Positions 1-7,810 of a stretch of DNA of 48,246 bases are shown here, one piece after another (position 1 is the stretch's first letter; the number at the start of each line of letters is the position of its first letter). The notes beneath the pieces were generated by a model. That model was not told the DNA's origin and ran no database searches. It saw nothing but the letters and a program-made list of their open reading frames with translations. Source of the stretch: Xanthomarina sp. F1114 (GTDB lineage Bacteria; Bacteroidota; Bacteroidia; Flavobacteriales; Flavobacteriaceae); the NCBI RefSeq assembly GCF_026410255.1, contig NZ_JAPMLL010000019.1, positions 1-48,246 of the forward strand, read 5' to 3'. Both the position numbers and the translations under genes were made by a program.

Positions 1-167
1 AAAATCCATTGGTTTGCTGGAATTTCAATTGAAAAATCCATCGTTCTGCCTGTTAAAACAGTATTGTTTGGCCCCTTATAAACTATTCTTGTACATGCTT
101 CCGATTTAGGCGTATAGGCGACAATTATTAAAAATAGGACGGCTAAAATACTAATTGATTGTTTCAT
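1..167 (-). CDS. Choloylglycine hydrolase / linear amide C-N hydrolase family protein, 3' end cut off by window
   Basis: Only the first 55 codons lie in the window; the gene continues past base 1. The start ATG is at 167-165. Residues 1-24 form a hydrophobic signal peptide, followed directly by Cys25 and a stretch reading CTRIVYKGPNNTVLTGRTMD. A Cys-Thr-Arg start and a Gly-Arg-x-Met-Asp motif are hallmarks of the Ntn-hydrolase fold family that includes penicillin V acylase and bile salt hydrolases. In that family the exposed N-terminal Cys is the nucleophile, so signal-peptide removal here could create the active site (inference). The substrate, an amide bond in an N-acyl compound, cannot be chosen from this fragment. 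Confidence 0.8.
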   Translation of the reverse strand, partial: MKQSISILAVLFLIIVAYTPKSEACTRIVYKGPNNTVLTGRTMDFSIEIPANQWI

Positions 168-277
168 GATAATTTCTTTTTTTGATTAATAACTCTTCAC
201 TTCTGTATGTCTCTCTATTTTGTTTTTTTTGGCATGTCCTGTCCTGAAATAGGACTACAAATTAAAATTTCTACCCA

Positions 278-294
278 CCTGCCAGTCGGGCAGG
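278..294. repeat. Short palindrome, CCTGCC-N5-GGCAGG type
   Basis: A 17-base sequence with 6-bp arms CCTGCC/GGCAGG and a 5-base centre. The same arms with another centre occur at 3011-3027 and 4293-4309. All three are intergenic, which suggests a small interspersed palindromic repeat family. Confidence 0.7.
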
Positions 295-318
295 AAGACC
301 ATATTTGGTGTTTTAAAA

Positions 319-367
319 TCTAAAGATAAACGTAATTTTACTTCATTGTATCAATTAATTGCATTTT
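319..367. repeat. Imperfect copy of a 49-bp segment also at 33320-33368
   Basis: By eye, 40 of 49 bases match 33320-33368 on the same strand without gaps. Both copies are preceded by ccatattt. Two diverged copies 33 kb apart in non-coding DNA suggest remnants of one dispersed element or duplicated gene end. Confidence 0.6.
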
Positions 368-808
368 ATACGGCTTATTTTGTGCAGATTACATTATCAA
401 AGGTTTGATCCAGATAATATTCTTCTTTTGGGGTTCGTCTACTCTGCTGCTCATGAAGTCAGTATCATTCTACTTTTTAATCCATCCATTGACAGTTGTT
501 GGTGCTATAGAATAGAGTTTACAAAGTTCGCTTTTGTGTGTTTTCCAGTTGTAAGTTCGGCTTAAATTTCTAATTTGAAAAGTTCGCTATAACGTCTAAT
601 TTCTTTGTCATTTTATACATCTTGTTTATAATTATGTAGCCTTTATTCAGGACTGGGCATTGTTTCAATAATAGATTTTAGCAAACACGCACTTTCAATA
701 AACTTCATGCACAATTCTTACTTGTTAATGTGTATTAAAATTTTTCTAGTTAATTTATTTTTTAGTCTTGTCTAAAATATTATTTCTGTAAAGCTAAAAG
801 GGTTGATT

Positions 809-979
809 GTGAAATATGTTATAGAGCTATTAGAAGAAAACAAAAAGTTCTTGAAAAGAAATGTCACAAAAACAAATCTAATGCAAGACAACATGCAAAA
901 AGCAACAAGAGAATTGAAAAAGATAAGCGAATTAAAAAGAGCTATTAAAATATTAAAAATAAAAAATAGAAAACAATGA
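809..979 (+). CDS. 56-residue basic coiled protein upstream of superoxide dismutase
   Basis: A short frame from GTG 809 to TGA 977-979, with AAAAGG about 7 bases before the start (a TTG two codons upstream is an alternative). The product, VKYVIELLEENKKFLKRNV..., is nearly all charged or helical residues with Leu/Ile spaced as in a short coiled coil, ending in a Lys-rich tail. The stop overlaps the dismutase start (ATGA, 976-979), so translation is probably coupled. Flavobacterial genomes carry similar small helical proteins of unknown function. It is not low-complexity noise: the frame is open throughout and fits exactly against the next gene. Confidence 0.6.
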   Translation: MKYVIELLEENKKFLKRNVTKTNLMQDNMQKATRELKKISELKRAIKILKIKNRKQ

Positions 980-1575
980 AGATTACACAAACACTGCCAG
1001 AGTTTCCTTATAACAAAAATGCACTCAATCCAATTATCACAGAGGAAACGTTTGATTACCACTATGGAAAGCACCATGCATCTTACGTAAATAATCTTTC
1101 TGGACTAGTAAAAGATACTGAATTAGTTGATTTCAGTATCGAAGAAATTATCCAAAAAGGATATGCTGAAAAAAATGCTGCTTTATTCAATAACGCAGCA
1201 CAGCATTGGAATCATTCTTTTTTCGGGCACTGCCTTTCTCCAAACGGAGGAAAGGCTCCTAAAGGAAAAATAGCTGAATTAATAGTTCGTGATTTTGGTG
1301 ATTTCGAGCAATTCAAAGAACAATTTTCATCTACAGCAATAAAGTTATTTGGTGCTGGTTGGGCTTGGTTGGCTCAAGATGAAAAAGGAAAGCTTGAAAT
1401 CCTTCCAATGAAAGATGCTCATACGCCATTAACAGAGAATAAAAAACCGATTCTCACATTAGATGTATGGGAACATGCTTACTATATAGATTATAGAAAT
1501 GCAAGACCCAAATTCGTAGAAGGTTTTTGGGACGTCGTAAACTGGGATTTTGCAAACAAAAATTTAAAAATATAA
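976..1575 (+). CDS. sodB: Superoxide dismutase, Fe type
   Basis: Converts superoxide to oxygen and hydrogen peroxide in the cytoplasm. The 199 residues align along their length with E. coli FeSOD. Metal ligands are visible as His29 (in YHYGKHH), His80 (in QHWNHSFF), Asp163 and His167 (in DVWEHAYYIDYRNARP). Gln76 in NNAAQ sits at the position typical of iron rather than manganese enzymes; cambialistic use cannot be excluded. There is no signal peptide. The gene overlaps the small protein before it by 4 bases and the TPR-like gene after it by 1 base (TAATG), so the three are probably one transcription unit. Confidence 0.97.
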   Translation: MKITQTLPEFPYNKNALNPIITEETFDYHYGKHHASYVNNLSGLVKDTELVDFSIEEIIQKGYAEKNAALFNNAAQHWNHSFFGHCLSPNGGKAPKGKIAELIVRDFGDFEQFKEQFSSTAIKLFGAGWAWLAQDEKGKLEILPMKDAHTPLTENKKPILTLDVWEHAYYIDYRNARPKFVEGFWDVVNWDFANKNLKI

Positions 1576-2039
1576 TGAGTGATACTTGTATGAATCATAT
1601 AGAAAAACATTGGCAAGCATTAACTGTCTCAAGTAATGAACTTTTTAATAAAAGAAAGTATAAAAAAGCATTATCTGGATATAAAGATGCTTTGTATAGG
1701 TCAGAAGTCTTAAATAACAACGTTTCGGATTGTATCCGTTTAAAAATTCCTTTTGTACAAGTATATATAATTTCTTGTAATAATCTGGCAAATACCTATC
1801 AGGAACTAGGCGAAAAAGAACAAGCAGAAAACATGCTTAAAAGAGTGGTATATTATCTGTTACATTTAGCAGCTAATAAAAAGATGAATATGGATGAATT
1901 ACATTCAGAACTCAAACAAGCTACCTTAGCTTATGTCGACTTTACAGAAAAAAATAATATTCTAAAAAGCAAACAAGAAAAACTCTTTACCGCATTAAAA
2001 GAACAACTAGTACAAAATGATTTAATAAAGATTGAATAA
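1575..2039 (+). CDS. TPR-like protein translationally coupled to superoxide dismutase
   Basis: Start chosen at ATG 1575-1577, which overlaps the dismutase stop by one base; an upstream in-frame start at 1527 would lie wholly inside sodB. The 154-residue product is helical. Its central part (FNKRKYKKALSGYKDAL, then NNLANTYQELGEKEQAENMLKRVV) has the small-large residue spacing of two tetratricopeptide repeats, which normally bind proteins. There is no signal peptide or membrane segment. A role connected with dismutase, such as assembly or metal loading, is only suggested by the coupling. Confidence 0.75.
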   Translation: MSDTCMNHIEKHWQALTVSSNELFNKRKYKKALSGYKDALYRSEVLNNNVSDCIRLKIPFVQVYIISCNNLANTYQELGEKEQAENMLKRVVYYLLHLAANKKMNMDELHSELKQATLAYVDFTEKNNILKSKQEKLFTALKEQLVQNDLIKIE

Positions 2040-2178
2040 ATTTATGCTTGGCAATTTATTTTTAGCAAAGACTATACGCTATTATTTTGCTTTAAAATAA
2101 AAAAAACAAAGACTTGTTTGTTAACACATACTCCATTAAACCTCAGTTTTTCAATATCTTAAAACGGTTTAGTATTTC

Positions 2179-2221
2179 AAAAATGCGTATTTGGATTAAG
2201 CTCTAAACTACGCATTTTTTA
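2179..2221 (+). terminator. Intrinsic terminator after the sod operon
   Basis: Inverted repeat AAATGCGTA / TACGCATTT with an approximately 20-base loop, followed by a T run at 2215-2220. It lies 140 bases after the TPR-like gene and 100 before the MarC-like gene. Confidence 0.6.
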
Positions 2222-2321
2222 TATCCGCCTTTAGGCAACATTCATATAAAATGATTTAACCTAAACTTTATATTTAATTTATATTCTTGTTTAAAATAGA
2301 GTCTTTCTTTGTTAAGAAAAA

Positions 2322-2945
2322 ATGGAATTACTTTTAACAACGTTAGCTGCTTTAATCTCAGTAATGAACCCATTAGGTACTGTTCCAGTTTTTGTTGGGT
2401 TAACTAAAGAACATATAGTTCGCGATAGAAATAGAACTGCATTTTGGACATCTTTTAATGTCTTTATTATTTTGATTATTTCCTTTTTTTTAGGAAAGTT
2501 TATGCTTGTTTTTTTCGGAATTACTTTAAATTCCTTAAAAATCGCTGGAGGATTAATTATTACATTATCTGGATTTTCTTTATTATCAGGTGAATTTGCA
2601 AAGCATAAAGGAATGAAAAAAGAAAAGGTGAAGAAAGATATTAAAACTCGTTCAGATATTTCTTTGACTCCATTAGCGCTACCAATGATTGCTGGACCTG
2701 GAACAATATCATTATTAATTACTTATAACCAAGAATATCCAGAGATGGAAAATGTTCTTATAATTTTAGGAGCCATAGTTTGTTCTGCCCTTATAATATT
2801 TTTCACCTTGAGAAGTTCTTTTCTAATAGTCAAATTATTAGGGGCTTCTGGAATAAATGCTTTATCTAGAATTATAGGTTTCATTGTTATTTCAATAGGT
2901 GTTGAATTTATTGTTTCGGCATCTAAAACCATATATAATATCTAG
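2322..2945 (+). CDS. MarC family integral membrane protein
   Basis: The 207 residues contain about six hydrophobic segments. The N-terminal motif LAALISVMNPLGTVPVFVGLT and the central PLALPMIAGPGTISLLITY are diagnostic of the MarC/YchE/YhgN family in the inner membrane. The N-P-(L/I)-G and A-G-P-G motifs repeat in two related halves. Transport function is unproven for the family; E. coli MarC was once linked to antibiotic resistance, later disputed, and an archaeal relative has been reported to move amino acids. Monocistronic: a terminator-like hairpin precedes it and a repeat-rich gap follows. Confidence 0.92.
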   Translation: MELLLTTLAALISVMNPLGTVPVFVGLTKEHIVRDRNRTAFWTSFNVFIILIISFFLGKFMLVFFGITLNSLKIAGGLIITLSGFSLLSGEFAKHKGMKKEKVKKDIKTRSDISLTPLALPMIAGPGTISLLITYNQEYPEMENVLIILGAIVCSALIIFFTLRSSFLIVKLLGASGINALSRIIGFIVISIGVEFIVSASKTIYNI

Positions 2946-2975
2946 CCCTAAAATACAACTACAAGTTAAAATTGC

Positions 2976-2991
2976 CCCGATAGCTATCGGG
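2976..2991. repeat. Perfect 16-bp palindrome CCCGATAGCTATCGGG
   Basis: Fully self-complementary and intergenic. It sits 31 bases after the MarC-like gene and 20 bases before the CCTGCC-type palindrome at 3011. I know such palindromes as dispersed repeats in flavobacterial genomes; only one copy is in this window. Confidence 0.65.
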
Positions 2992-3010
2992 ATCAAGCTA
3001 ATAATTTCCC

Positions 3011-3027
3011 CCTGCCCCACCGGCAGG
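3011..3027. repeat. Short palindrome, CCTGCC-N5-GGCAGG type
   Basis: Same 17-base core as 4293-4309 (centre CCACC). The surrounding bases also match: cccc before, and (g)taaata(a/g)gc after. Confidence 0.7.
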
Positions 3028-3107
3028 TAAATAAGCAAGAACCGGTTTTAATATGAAAAGCGCTTATTTTATAAATACAGTGTTGTACCTAGTTTTTTAT
3101 TTATAAA

Positions 3108-3365
3108 TCACTTATAATAATATATCAAAAAACTTATTAATATAATTACGAGTAATAATTTTATTATAACCAGTCGTTTTTTATATTTAGAGTTCAGCTT
3201 TTTATCGTAAGTAATTCTTTGATCAAATTCCGATAGCATTTTAAAACTAGAGTTAAATAAAGGGAAGTCATATCCTAGTTTTTGCATTTCTATTTTTTTC
3301 CAATAAATTAGATATTGAATAGCTAAAACTACTATTATAAAATAGCTTATTATAAAGTCTATCAT
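3108..3365 (-). CDS. Small two-helix membrane protein, unknown
   Basis: An 85-residue product from ATG at 3365. Hydrophobic stretches at about residues 3-20 (IDFIISYFIIVVLAIQYLIYW) and 66-83 (LVIIKLLLVIILISFLIYYY) flank a basic middle of about 45 residues, so both ends probably cross the inner membrane. No family recognised. Flanked on both sides by repeat-bearing spacers, which fits a stand-alone cassette-like gene. It could be spurious, since AT-rich DNA easily encodes hydrophobic peptides, but the ordered two-helix plan and isolated position favour a gene. Confidence 0.5.
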   Translation of the reverse strand: MIDFIISYFIIVVLAIQYLIYWKKIEMQKLGYDFPLFNSSFKMLSEFDQRITYDKKLNSKYKKRLVIIKLLLVIILISFLIYYYK

Positions 3366-3554
3366 GAACTATATTTAAATTTAGTTTTTTCTTAAATTAG
3401 TTTGTTTTTACAAATCTTTATTTTTGAGACTGTATGCTAAAATAATTACACCCGCTTTGTATATGGTTTATTGTGAAGGTTTTCATAAGCTAGCTCTAAA
3501 CCAGCTATTAATTATACAGGGTATTACCAAATCGTTTTTTCATTACGCTCTTCA

Positions 3555-4193
3555 CTACCAATTTCCTTTTTCATATAAATCCAAAAATGAAGATGCAGAT
3601 AGATTAAAAAAGTCAACCAAAAAGTGAGCAAATATAATCCACCTCAAACTATTTGTTTTCTTAAATACAAGCCCCCAAATTATTCCCATAACAAGTGTCG
3701 AAACCATAACTGTTAATCCACTATTCAATTCTGAATTTACACCAAAAACAGCGTGACTTAACGCAAATACTAAACTTGTAAATAATATGGCAGTCCATGT
3801 CGACCAGTTTTTTGTGTATTCCAAAAGTAGTCCACGCCAATAAAATTCCTCTATCCAAGGATTAATTAGAGCTAATAAAATCCAAGGCAACCAAACTTGC
3901 CATATTCCTAATGTTTCGTAATGCATTAAAAATAAAGGAAGTGGAAGTATTCCAATAAATATTGCTAAAATGTTCCAACCGAATGGACCTCTTGGTTTTT
4001 GTAGCCATTTTTTTCTTGTTTCCTTTTCGGTATATCTAAGAGTGAAGAACAGAAAAAGACACCAATGAACTAAAATTATTGGAATAAAAGCCCATTTCCC
4101 AATAATACTACCAAACAGAAATGCAGTTCCGAAACTAATTCCGATAATCAAAAAAGGTGATGCAAGAACAATGTTTTGTGTTGATAATTTCAT
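3555..4193 (-). CDS. CPBP family intramembrane glutamic endopeptidase
   Basis: A membrane protease of the CAAX-processing / bacteriocin-processing (Abi) family. With the ATG at 4193 the protein has 212 residues; a TTG 18 bases upstream would add six. The three family motifs are present in order: EExxxR at 115-120 (EEFYWR), FxxxH at 143-147 (FALSH) and HxxxD at 190-194 (HFLVD). Six to seven hydrophobic segments surround them. Substrate unknown: bacterial members serve in prenyl-protein-like processing, bacteriocin self-immunity or surface protein maturation. It stands alone between repeat-bearing spacers. Confidence 0.88.
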   Translation of the reverse strand: MKLSTQNIVLASPFLIIGISFGTAFLFGSIIGKWAFIPIILVHWCLFLFFTLRYTEKETRKKWLQKPRGPFGWNILAIFIGILPLPLFLMHYETLGIWQVWLPWILLALINPWIEEFYWRGLLLEYTKNWSTWTAILFTSLVFALSHAVFGVNSELNSGLTVMVSTLVMGIIWGLVFKKTNSLRWIIFAHFLVDFFNLSASSFLDLYEKGNW

Positions 4194-4226
4194 TCTGATT
4201 AGTTTTTTCAAATATGGGCCAACTAT

Positions 4227-4253
4227 TTTTGTATAAAATTAGTGGCACCTGCC
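4227..4253. repeat. 27-bp spacer repeat, copy 1
   Basis: Matches 5027-5053 at 23 of 27 positions by eye (core tAAAATTAGT, end CCTGCC). Both copies lie just upstream of a minus-strand gene start (16 and 27 bases). Confidence 0.55.
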
Positions 4254-4292
4254 TGTTAGTTGATAGCTGCTTCAATAATAGATTTTAGCCCC

Positions 4293-4309
4293 CCTGCCCC
4301 ACCGGCAGG
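4293..4309. repeat. Short palindrome, CCTGCC-N5-GGCAGG type
   Basis: Identical 17-base core to 3011-3027. It is preceded at 4271-4289 by a 19-base string found exactly at 664-682. Confidence 0.7.
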
Positions 4310-4364
4310 CAAGTAAATAGGCTTGCACTTACAATTAATTTTATTCACTGCCGACATGGCGCTT

Positions 4365-5000
4365 TTATTTTATTTCAATTTTCTCTCCTAAAAATTTGGG
4401 CGCAACGCCAAACATGATATCTAAAAAAGCTTTTGTTCTGGCAAAGTACTCCCGGATTCGAGTTTTTAAACCATATTTCCCACTCAAATCCCTTGCATTA
4501 AATCCAATGGCAGAAATTCCATTTTTTTCAGCAAGATAAATGGCACGTTCATTATGGAACTTTTGCGAAATAATAGTTATACTAGTTTGTCCAAAAATTT
4601 CTTTAGCTCGCACAACAGAATCTAAGGTCCGAAAACCAGCATAATCAAGAAAAATGCGATTTTCAGGAATGCCATTTTTTACTAACTCATTTTTAAAATC
4701 GGTAGGTTCATCATAATGTTCACTTCCATTATCTCCACTGACTAGAACAAAATCAATTTTTCCTTTTTTATAAAGTGCAACAGTTGCATTTATCCGATAT
4801 GTAAAATATAAATTTATGCTACCATTTTTTAAATGTTTTGAAGTTCCCAGTACCACCCCAACTTTGTTTTTTTTGATTTCAGATGTGCTTGAAAATGTTT
4901 TGTTTTTAGCATTTTTTTCTATGGCATAGTTTGCAGTAAAAACTAAAACAATGGGAAGTATAAAAATCAGTATGAATAATAGTATTGTTTTTCTTTTCAT
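4365..5000 (-). CDS. SanA/YdcF-like (DUF218) membrane-anchored protein
   Basis: The 211-residue protein starts with a single hydrophobic segment (about 5-26) that should anchor it with the domain in the periplasm. The DUF218 core shows VVLGTSK (49-55), RINATVALYKKGKID, VSGDN, a Tyr-Asp-Glu-Pro motif, LDYAGFRTLDSVVRAKEIFG and SQKFHNERAIYLA. These match SanA of E. coli, linked to the vancomycin permeability barrier at high temperature, and ElyC/YdcF in envelope metabolism. The biochemical activity is unknown. Repeat-bearing gaps lie on both sides, so it is probably transcribed alone. Confidence 0.88.
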   Translation of the reverse strand: MKRKTILLFILIFILPIVLVFTANYAIEKNAKNKTFSSTSEIKKNKVGVVLGTSKHLKNGSINLYFTYRINATVALYKKGKIDFVLVSGDNGSEHYDEPTDFKNELVKNGIPENRIFLDYAGFRTLDSVVRAKEIFGQTSITIISQKFHNERAIYLAEKNGISAIGFNARDLSGKYGLKTRIREYFARTKAFLDIMFGVAPKFLGEKIEIK

Positions 5001-5026
5001 TTGGTTTAGTCAAATATATACCACGG

Positions 5027-5053
5027 TTTTGTGTAAAATTAGTTGAGCCTGCC
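5027..5053. repeat. 27-bp spacer repeat, copy 2
   Basis: Partner of 4227-4253 (23 of 27 identical), located between the SanA-like start and the esterase stop. Confidence 0.55.
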
Positions 5054-5086
5054 GGACTTGAACAAGTCCACAATTAAACACGGCCT

Positions 5087-6235
5087 TTACCAACCGTTCT
5101 TTAATTTTTCAGTTTTTATTTCGTCAAAAATCTCACTTTTCCCTTTCCAATTGTTCTCTACTGTTTTTAAAAGCAATTCAGCCATTTCCAAGTGTTCTCT
5201 CGATGCTACTTTATCTGTATTAAGTGTTAATTCATACAGCGATAAATAAAATTCATAATAGTGTGGATAATATTCTATTCCCAATTTATAAATTTCAATG
5301 GCATAATCCTTATAGTTACTATATGAGTACCTCGAGGCTATTCCGTTTATTTCGGCAATTTCAGGTGGATAAAATGAAGCGCCAATTTTCGATGCTAATA
5401 TTACTTTTTCTACTTCTTTTTCTGGCGCTTGGGGTGCATCAATTAATTCATACTCATCATTAACTTTTGCAATGGCTGTGTATCTAGTACTAAAGCTCTC
5501 AAATACTCTTGTTAAAAGAGTTGGTGTCGATACAATTGGTACTGCGTTGTGCGCAGAATAATCGGCTTCAAAGACGTTTATTGAATTAAAAAAGTCAGGA
5601 TGTTTTTCCTTTAGTTGATTATATTTTTTTCTGTGATGCGAATCTTTGCTATCGGCAATTCCACCTATACTTATGGAAATCTTATTGGTATCAATCTCAA
5701 TGTGCTTCTGAAAACTATCGACTAATAACCCCATTTTATCAAGTGGTGTATTTGCTATTACAGAAGAATAATAGTTTGGGTGATTGTAATAGGAATAGAG
5801 TGAAAAGGATGCTGAAAAGGAGTGTCCAATAAGGACTTTGAAATCACTTAGCCCATATTTAGATAATTCGTGGTCTAACTCTTTCGTAATAAAAATATCA
5901 AGTGGCAATTCGGTTTTCAGGTCTGGAATACGACATTCTTTATTTCGGTTTTTATGTGGAATAACCACAACAATCGCATTGGGAATTTCGTGTGTATATT
6001 GTAAATAGTGTATATCAGAAAGTAGTGGGTTAACAAACCATTCGTGTTGCCCATCCAGTAAATAGATTACAGGAAATTTTAAAGAATCCGATTTATAGTT
6101 GTAAAGTTCTGGTTTGTGAATATAGACTGTTCTTTCTTCTTTAAATGCTTCTGAGTAGAAAGACAAGGTATCGGTCTCTTGTCCATAGGTTATAGAAGAA
6201 ATGACACATAATACGAGAACACTTAAAATCTTCAT
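5087..6235 (-). CDS. Secreted putative esterase (alpha/beta hydrolase, PF00756-like)
   Basis: Start set at ATG 6235, which opens a clear signal peptide (MKILSVLVLCVISSITYGQ). The same frame runs 52 codons further upstream but that part has no signal and looks accidental. The 382-residue product has an esterase-D/IroE-like hydrolase domain: PVIYLLDGQHEWF (55-67), a conserved VVVIPHKNR-like strand, and GHSFS at 137-141 with Ser139 as probable nucleophile. His286, in YSAHNAVP, is a candidate catalytic His. The last 70 residues (YKDYAIEIYKLGIEYYP...) look like a TPR unit, a common tail on flavobacterial homologues. Substrate unknown: ester of a siderophore, phenolic or peptide. Confidence 0.85.
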   Translation of the reverse strand: MKILSVLVLCVISSITYGQETDTLSFYSEAFKEERTVYIHKPELYNYKSDSLKFPVIYLLDGQHEWFVNPLLSDIHYLQYTHEIPNAIVVVIPHKNRNKECRIPDLKTELPLDIFITKELDHELSKYGLSDFKVLIGHSFSASFSLYSYYNHPNYYSSVIANTPLDKMGLLVDSFQKHIEIDTNKISISIGGIADSKDSHHRKKYNQLKEKHPDFFNSINVFEADYSAHNAVPIVSTPTLLTRVFESFSTRYTAIAKVNDEYELIDAPQAPEKEVEKVILASKIGASFYPPEIAEINGIASRYSYSNYKDYAIEIYKLGIEYYPHYYEFYLSLYELTLNTDKVASREHLEMAELLLKTVENNWKGKSEIFDEIKTEKLKNGW

Positions 6236-6416
6236 TCGCTTAATTCTATTAATGGTTGGTAGCAGTCTAAGTACATGGTTTGTTTCGGATAAAAATGCAG
6301 GATGTTTAGGTTGAGCTTTTACGTCTTTAAAAATATAAAAAACTTTGCATTTGGTACTAATTCCAACATAAAACATATACGCTGTTGCCATCCTTTTTTT
6401 TGATTCAGACTAAACC

Positions 6417-7718
6417 TTAATCACTTGTATTTTCATAAATCTTCCCATCTTTCATTATAAACTCAACGTTTTCTATCGTAGAAATAAAATCATTAATAAT
6501 ATCTCCTTTTACAGCTATAATATCCGCATTAGCTTGAGGATGAATATAGCCAATCTCATTTTCTTTATTTAAATGAAAAGCTGAAATATAGGTGCTGGAC
6601 TGAAGTATGTCTAAAGGGTTCATTCCTGCTTCAAAATAAGAGCGAAACATATCTGTTGACGATGCTCCCCTCGATACTTGTATATCTGTATAATTATCAG
6701 AACCGGCTACAATTGGTACTCCTCTATTAATTGCCCTGTTTAGCCTAGACTTCATTTTGTCCAGATAACTACCAATCCATTCCCTGTCATTCACATTATA
6801 ACCAGCTAGTTTAACATAAGTATTCATATAATCTCTACTATTTTCTGTGGGCACAAGATAAATGTGTTTCTCTGCCATTTTTATCAATGTGCTATCAGCT
6901 AAATTGAACCCATGTTCAATACCGTCAACCCCAGCTTCTACAGCATTCCACGCTGATTGATTTGTAACACAATGAGCTGTTACTTTAAGATGATATGAGT
7001 GTGCTGTCTCTACAATAGCTTTTAGTTCATCTGTGGTTAAAAATGTATTATTTGGAAGATTATCAGCACATATTTTAATTAAATCCACATGTTGGTTCAC
7101 ATGTTCACGCACAGCATTCTTGGCGTCTTCAGGACTAGTAATTATTCGATATTCTAAATCTATTATATTCTGATGCTCAGGTAGTACATCGTAAATTTGT
7201 CCTCCATGTGCAGCCAAAATAGGTCCAGAAGCAAAAATACGTGGCCCTTCAATCGTTCCTTCGTTAATGGCGTTTCTAAGGGCGACATCTAGATATAAAC
7301 CTGAGTTTCCTAAATCCTTAATACTCGTTATTCCTTGGGCTAAATAACTTTTAGCTCTTTTAGAACCTCGAAGAACTCGTAAAGCATCGCTTTCCATGGT
7401 TAGAGATTGGATACTGTGTGCTGAAAAATCTTCGCTCGCTTCTTGAGAAAAAAGAACATGTGTATGCGCATCTATTAATCCGGGAAGAACAGTATACTCG
7501 GTTAAATCAACGACTTGACTGTTTTTAGGTAAAGATTCGAACGCTCCAACAGATCGTATTTTTGTATCTTGAACATGGATAAGCTTATTTTTTAGCAACT
7601 TATTTTCTTTACTATCATATAATAAGCCTGCCTTAATATAAATACTATTCTCCTGCCCTATTAACCGCTCTTGCGAGGAAATAAGAATTATAACTAAATA
7701 AATAAAGGTTCTAAACAT
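6417..7718 (-). CDS. Secreted metal-dependent amidohydrolase (imidazolonepropionase / Xaa-Pro dipeptidase-like)
   Basis: The 433-residue enzyme has a signal-peptide-like N terminus (1-21). Binuclear amidohydrolase ligands are visible: DAHTH (His85, His87), Lys215 in DLIKICAD as the likely carboxylated lysine, AHC (His249), GIEHG (His269) and GSD (Asp341). This arrangement fits the subgroup that hydrolyses C-terminal Arg/Lys or proline dipeptides and related amides in the periplasm. The next amidohydrolase lies 92 bases upstream on the same strand. Exact substrate cannot be read from sequence. Confidence 0.88.
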   Translation of the reverse strand: MFRTFIYLVIILISSQERLIGQENSIYIKAGLLYDSKENKLLKNKLIHVQDTKIRSVGAFESLPKNSQVVDLTEYTVLPGLIDAHTHVLFSQEASEDFSAHSIQSLTMESDALRVLRGSKRAKSYLAQGITSIKDLGNSGLYLDVALRNAINEGTIEGPRIFASGPILAAHGGQIYDVLPEHQNIIDLEYRIITSPEDAKNAVREHVNQHVDLIKICADNLPNNTFLTTDELKAIVETAHSYHLKVTAHCVTNQSAWNAVEAGVDGIEHGFNLADSTLIKMAEKHIYLVPTENSRDYMNTYVKLAGYNVNDREWIGSYLDKMKSRLNRAINRGVPIVAGSDNYTDIQVSRGASSTDMFRSYFEAGMNPLDILQSSTYISAFHLNKENEIGYIHPQANADIIAVKGDIINDFISTIENVEFIMKDGKIYENTSD

Positions 7719-7810
7719 CTGTTTGTATGTTTTTTTAAATACATGCCAACGCTTAACATATATAGGATAACATCCCCCGGGCTGCTATAATTTCAGAAAC
7801 AAGCTTATAA

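Larger units (their letters stand above)
168..808. other. 641-bp stretch without a convincing gene
   Basis: AT-rich spacer. It holds a palindrome (278-294), a 49-bp segment (319-367) that recurs at 33320-33368, and a 19-base string (664-682) that recurs exactly at 4271-4289. A 68-codon open frame at 359-565 overlaps the repeated segment and lacks a ribosome site or recognisable product. I see no RNA gene. Confidence 0.6.

Noticed and set aside
359-565. 68-codon plus-strand frame
   Set aside because: It overlaps a repeated non-coding segment, has an unlikely residue mix, no start-site signal and no recognisable product.
772-1077. 101-codon minus-strand frame
   Set aside because: Antisense to the 56-residue gene and the start of sodB; its hydrophobic content is explained by reading A-rich coding DNA backwards.
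3424-3627. 67-codon plus-strand frame
   Set aside because: Its 3' third is antisense to the CPBP protease gene; no family features.
4212-5086. Integron attC sites
   Set aside because: The spacers share repeats, but I could not find paired RYYYAAC/GTTRRRY core sites at proper spacing, and no integrase is in the window.
6236-6391. Upstream extension of the esterase frame by 52 codons
   Set aside because: The extension lacks a signal peptide, whereas the ATG at 6235 begins a clear one.
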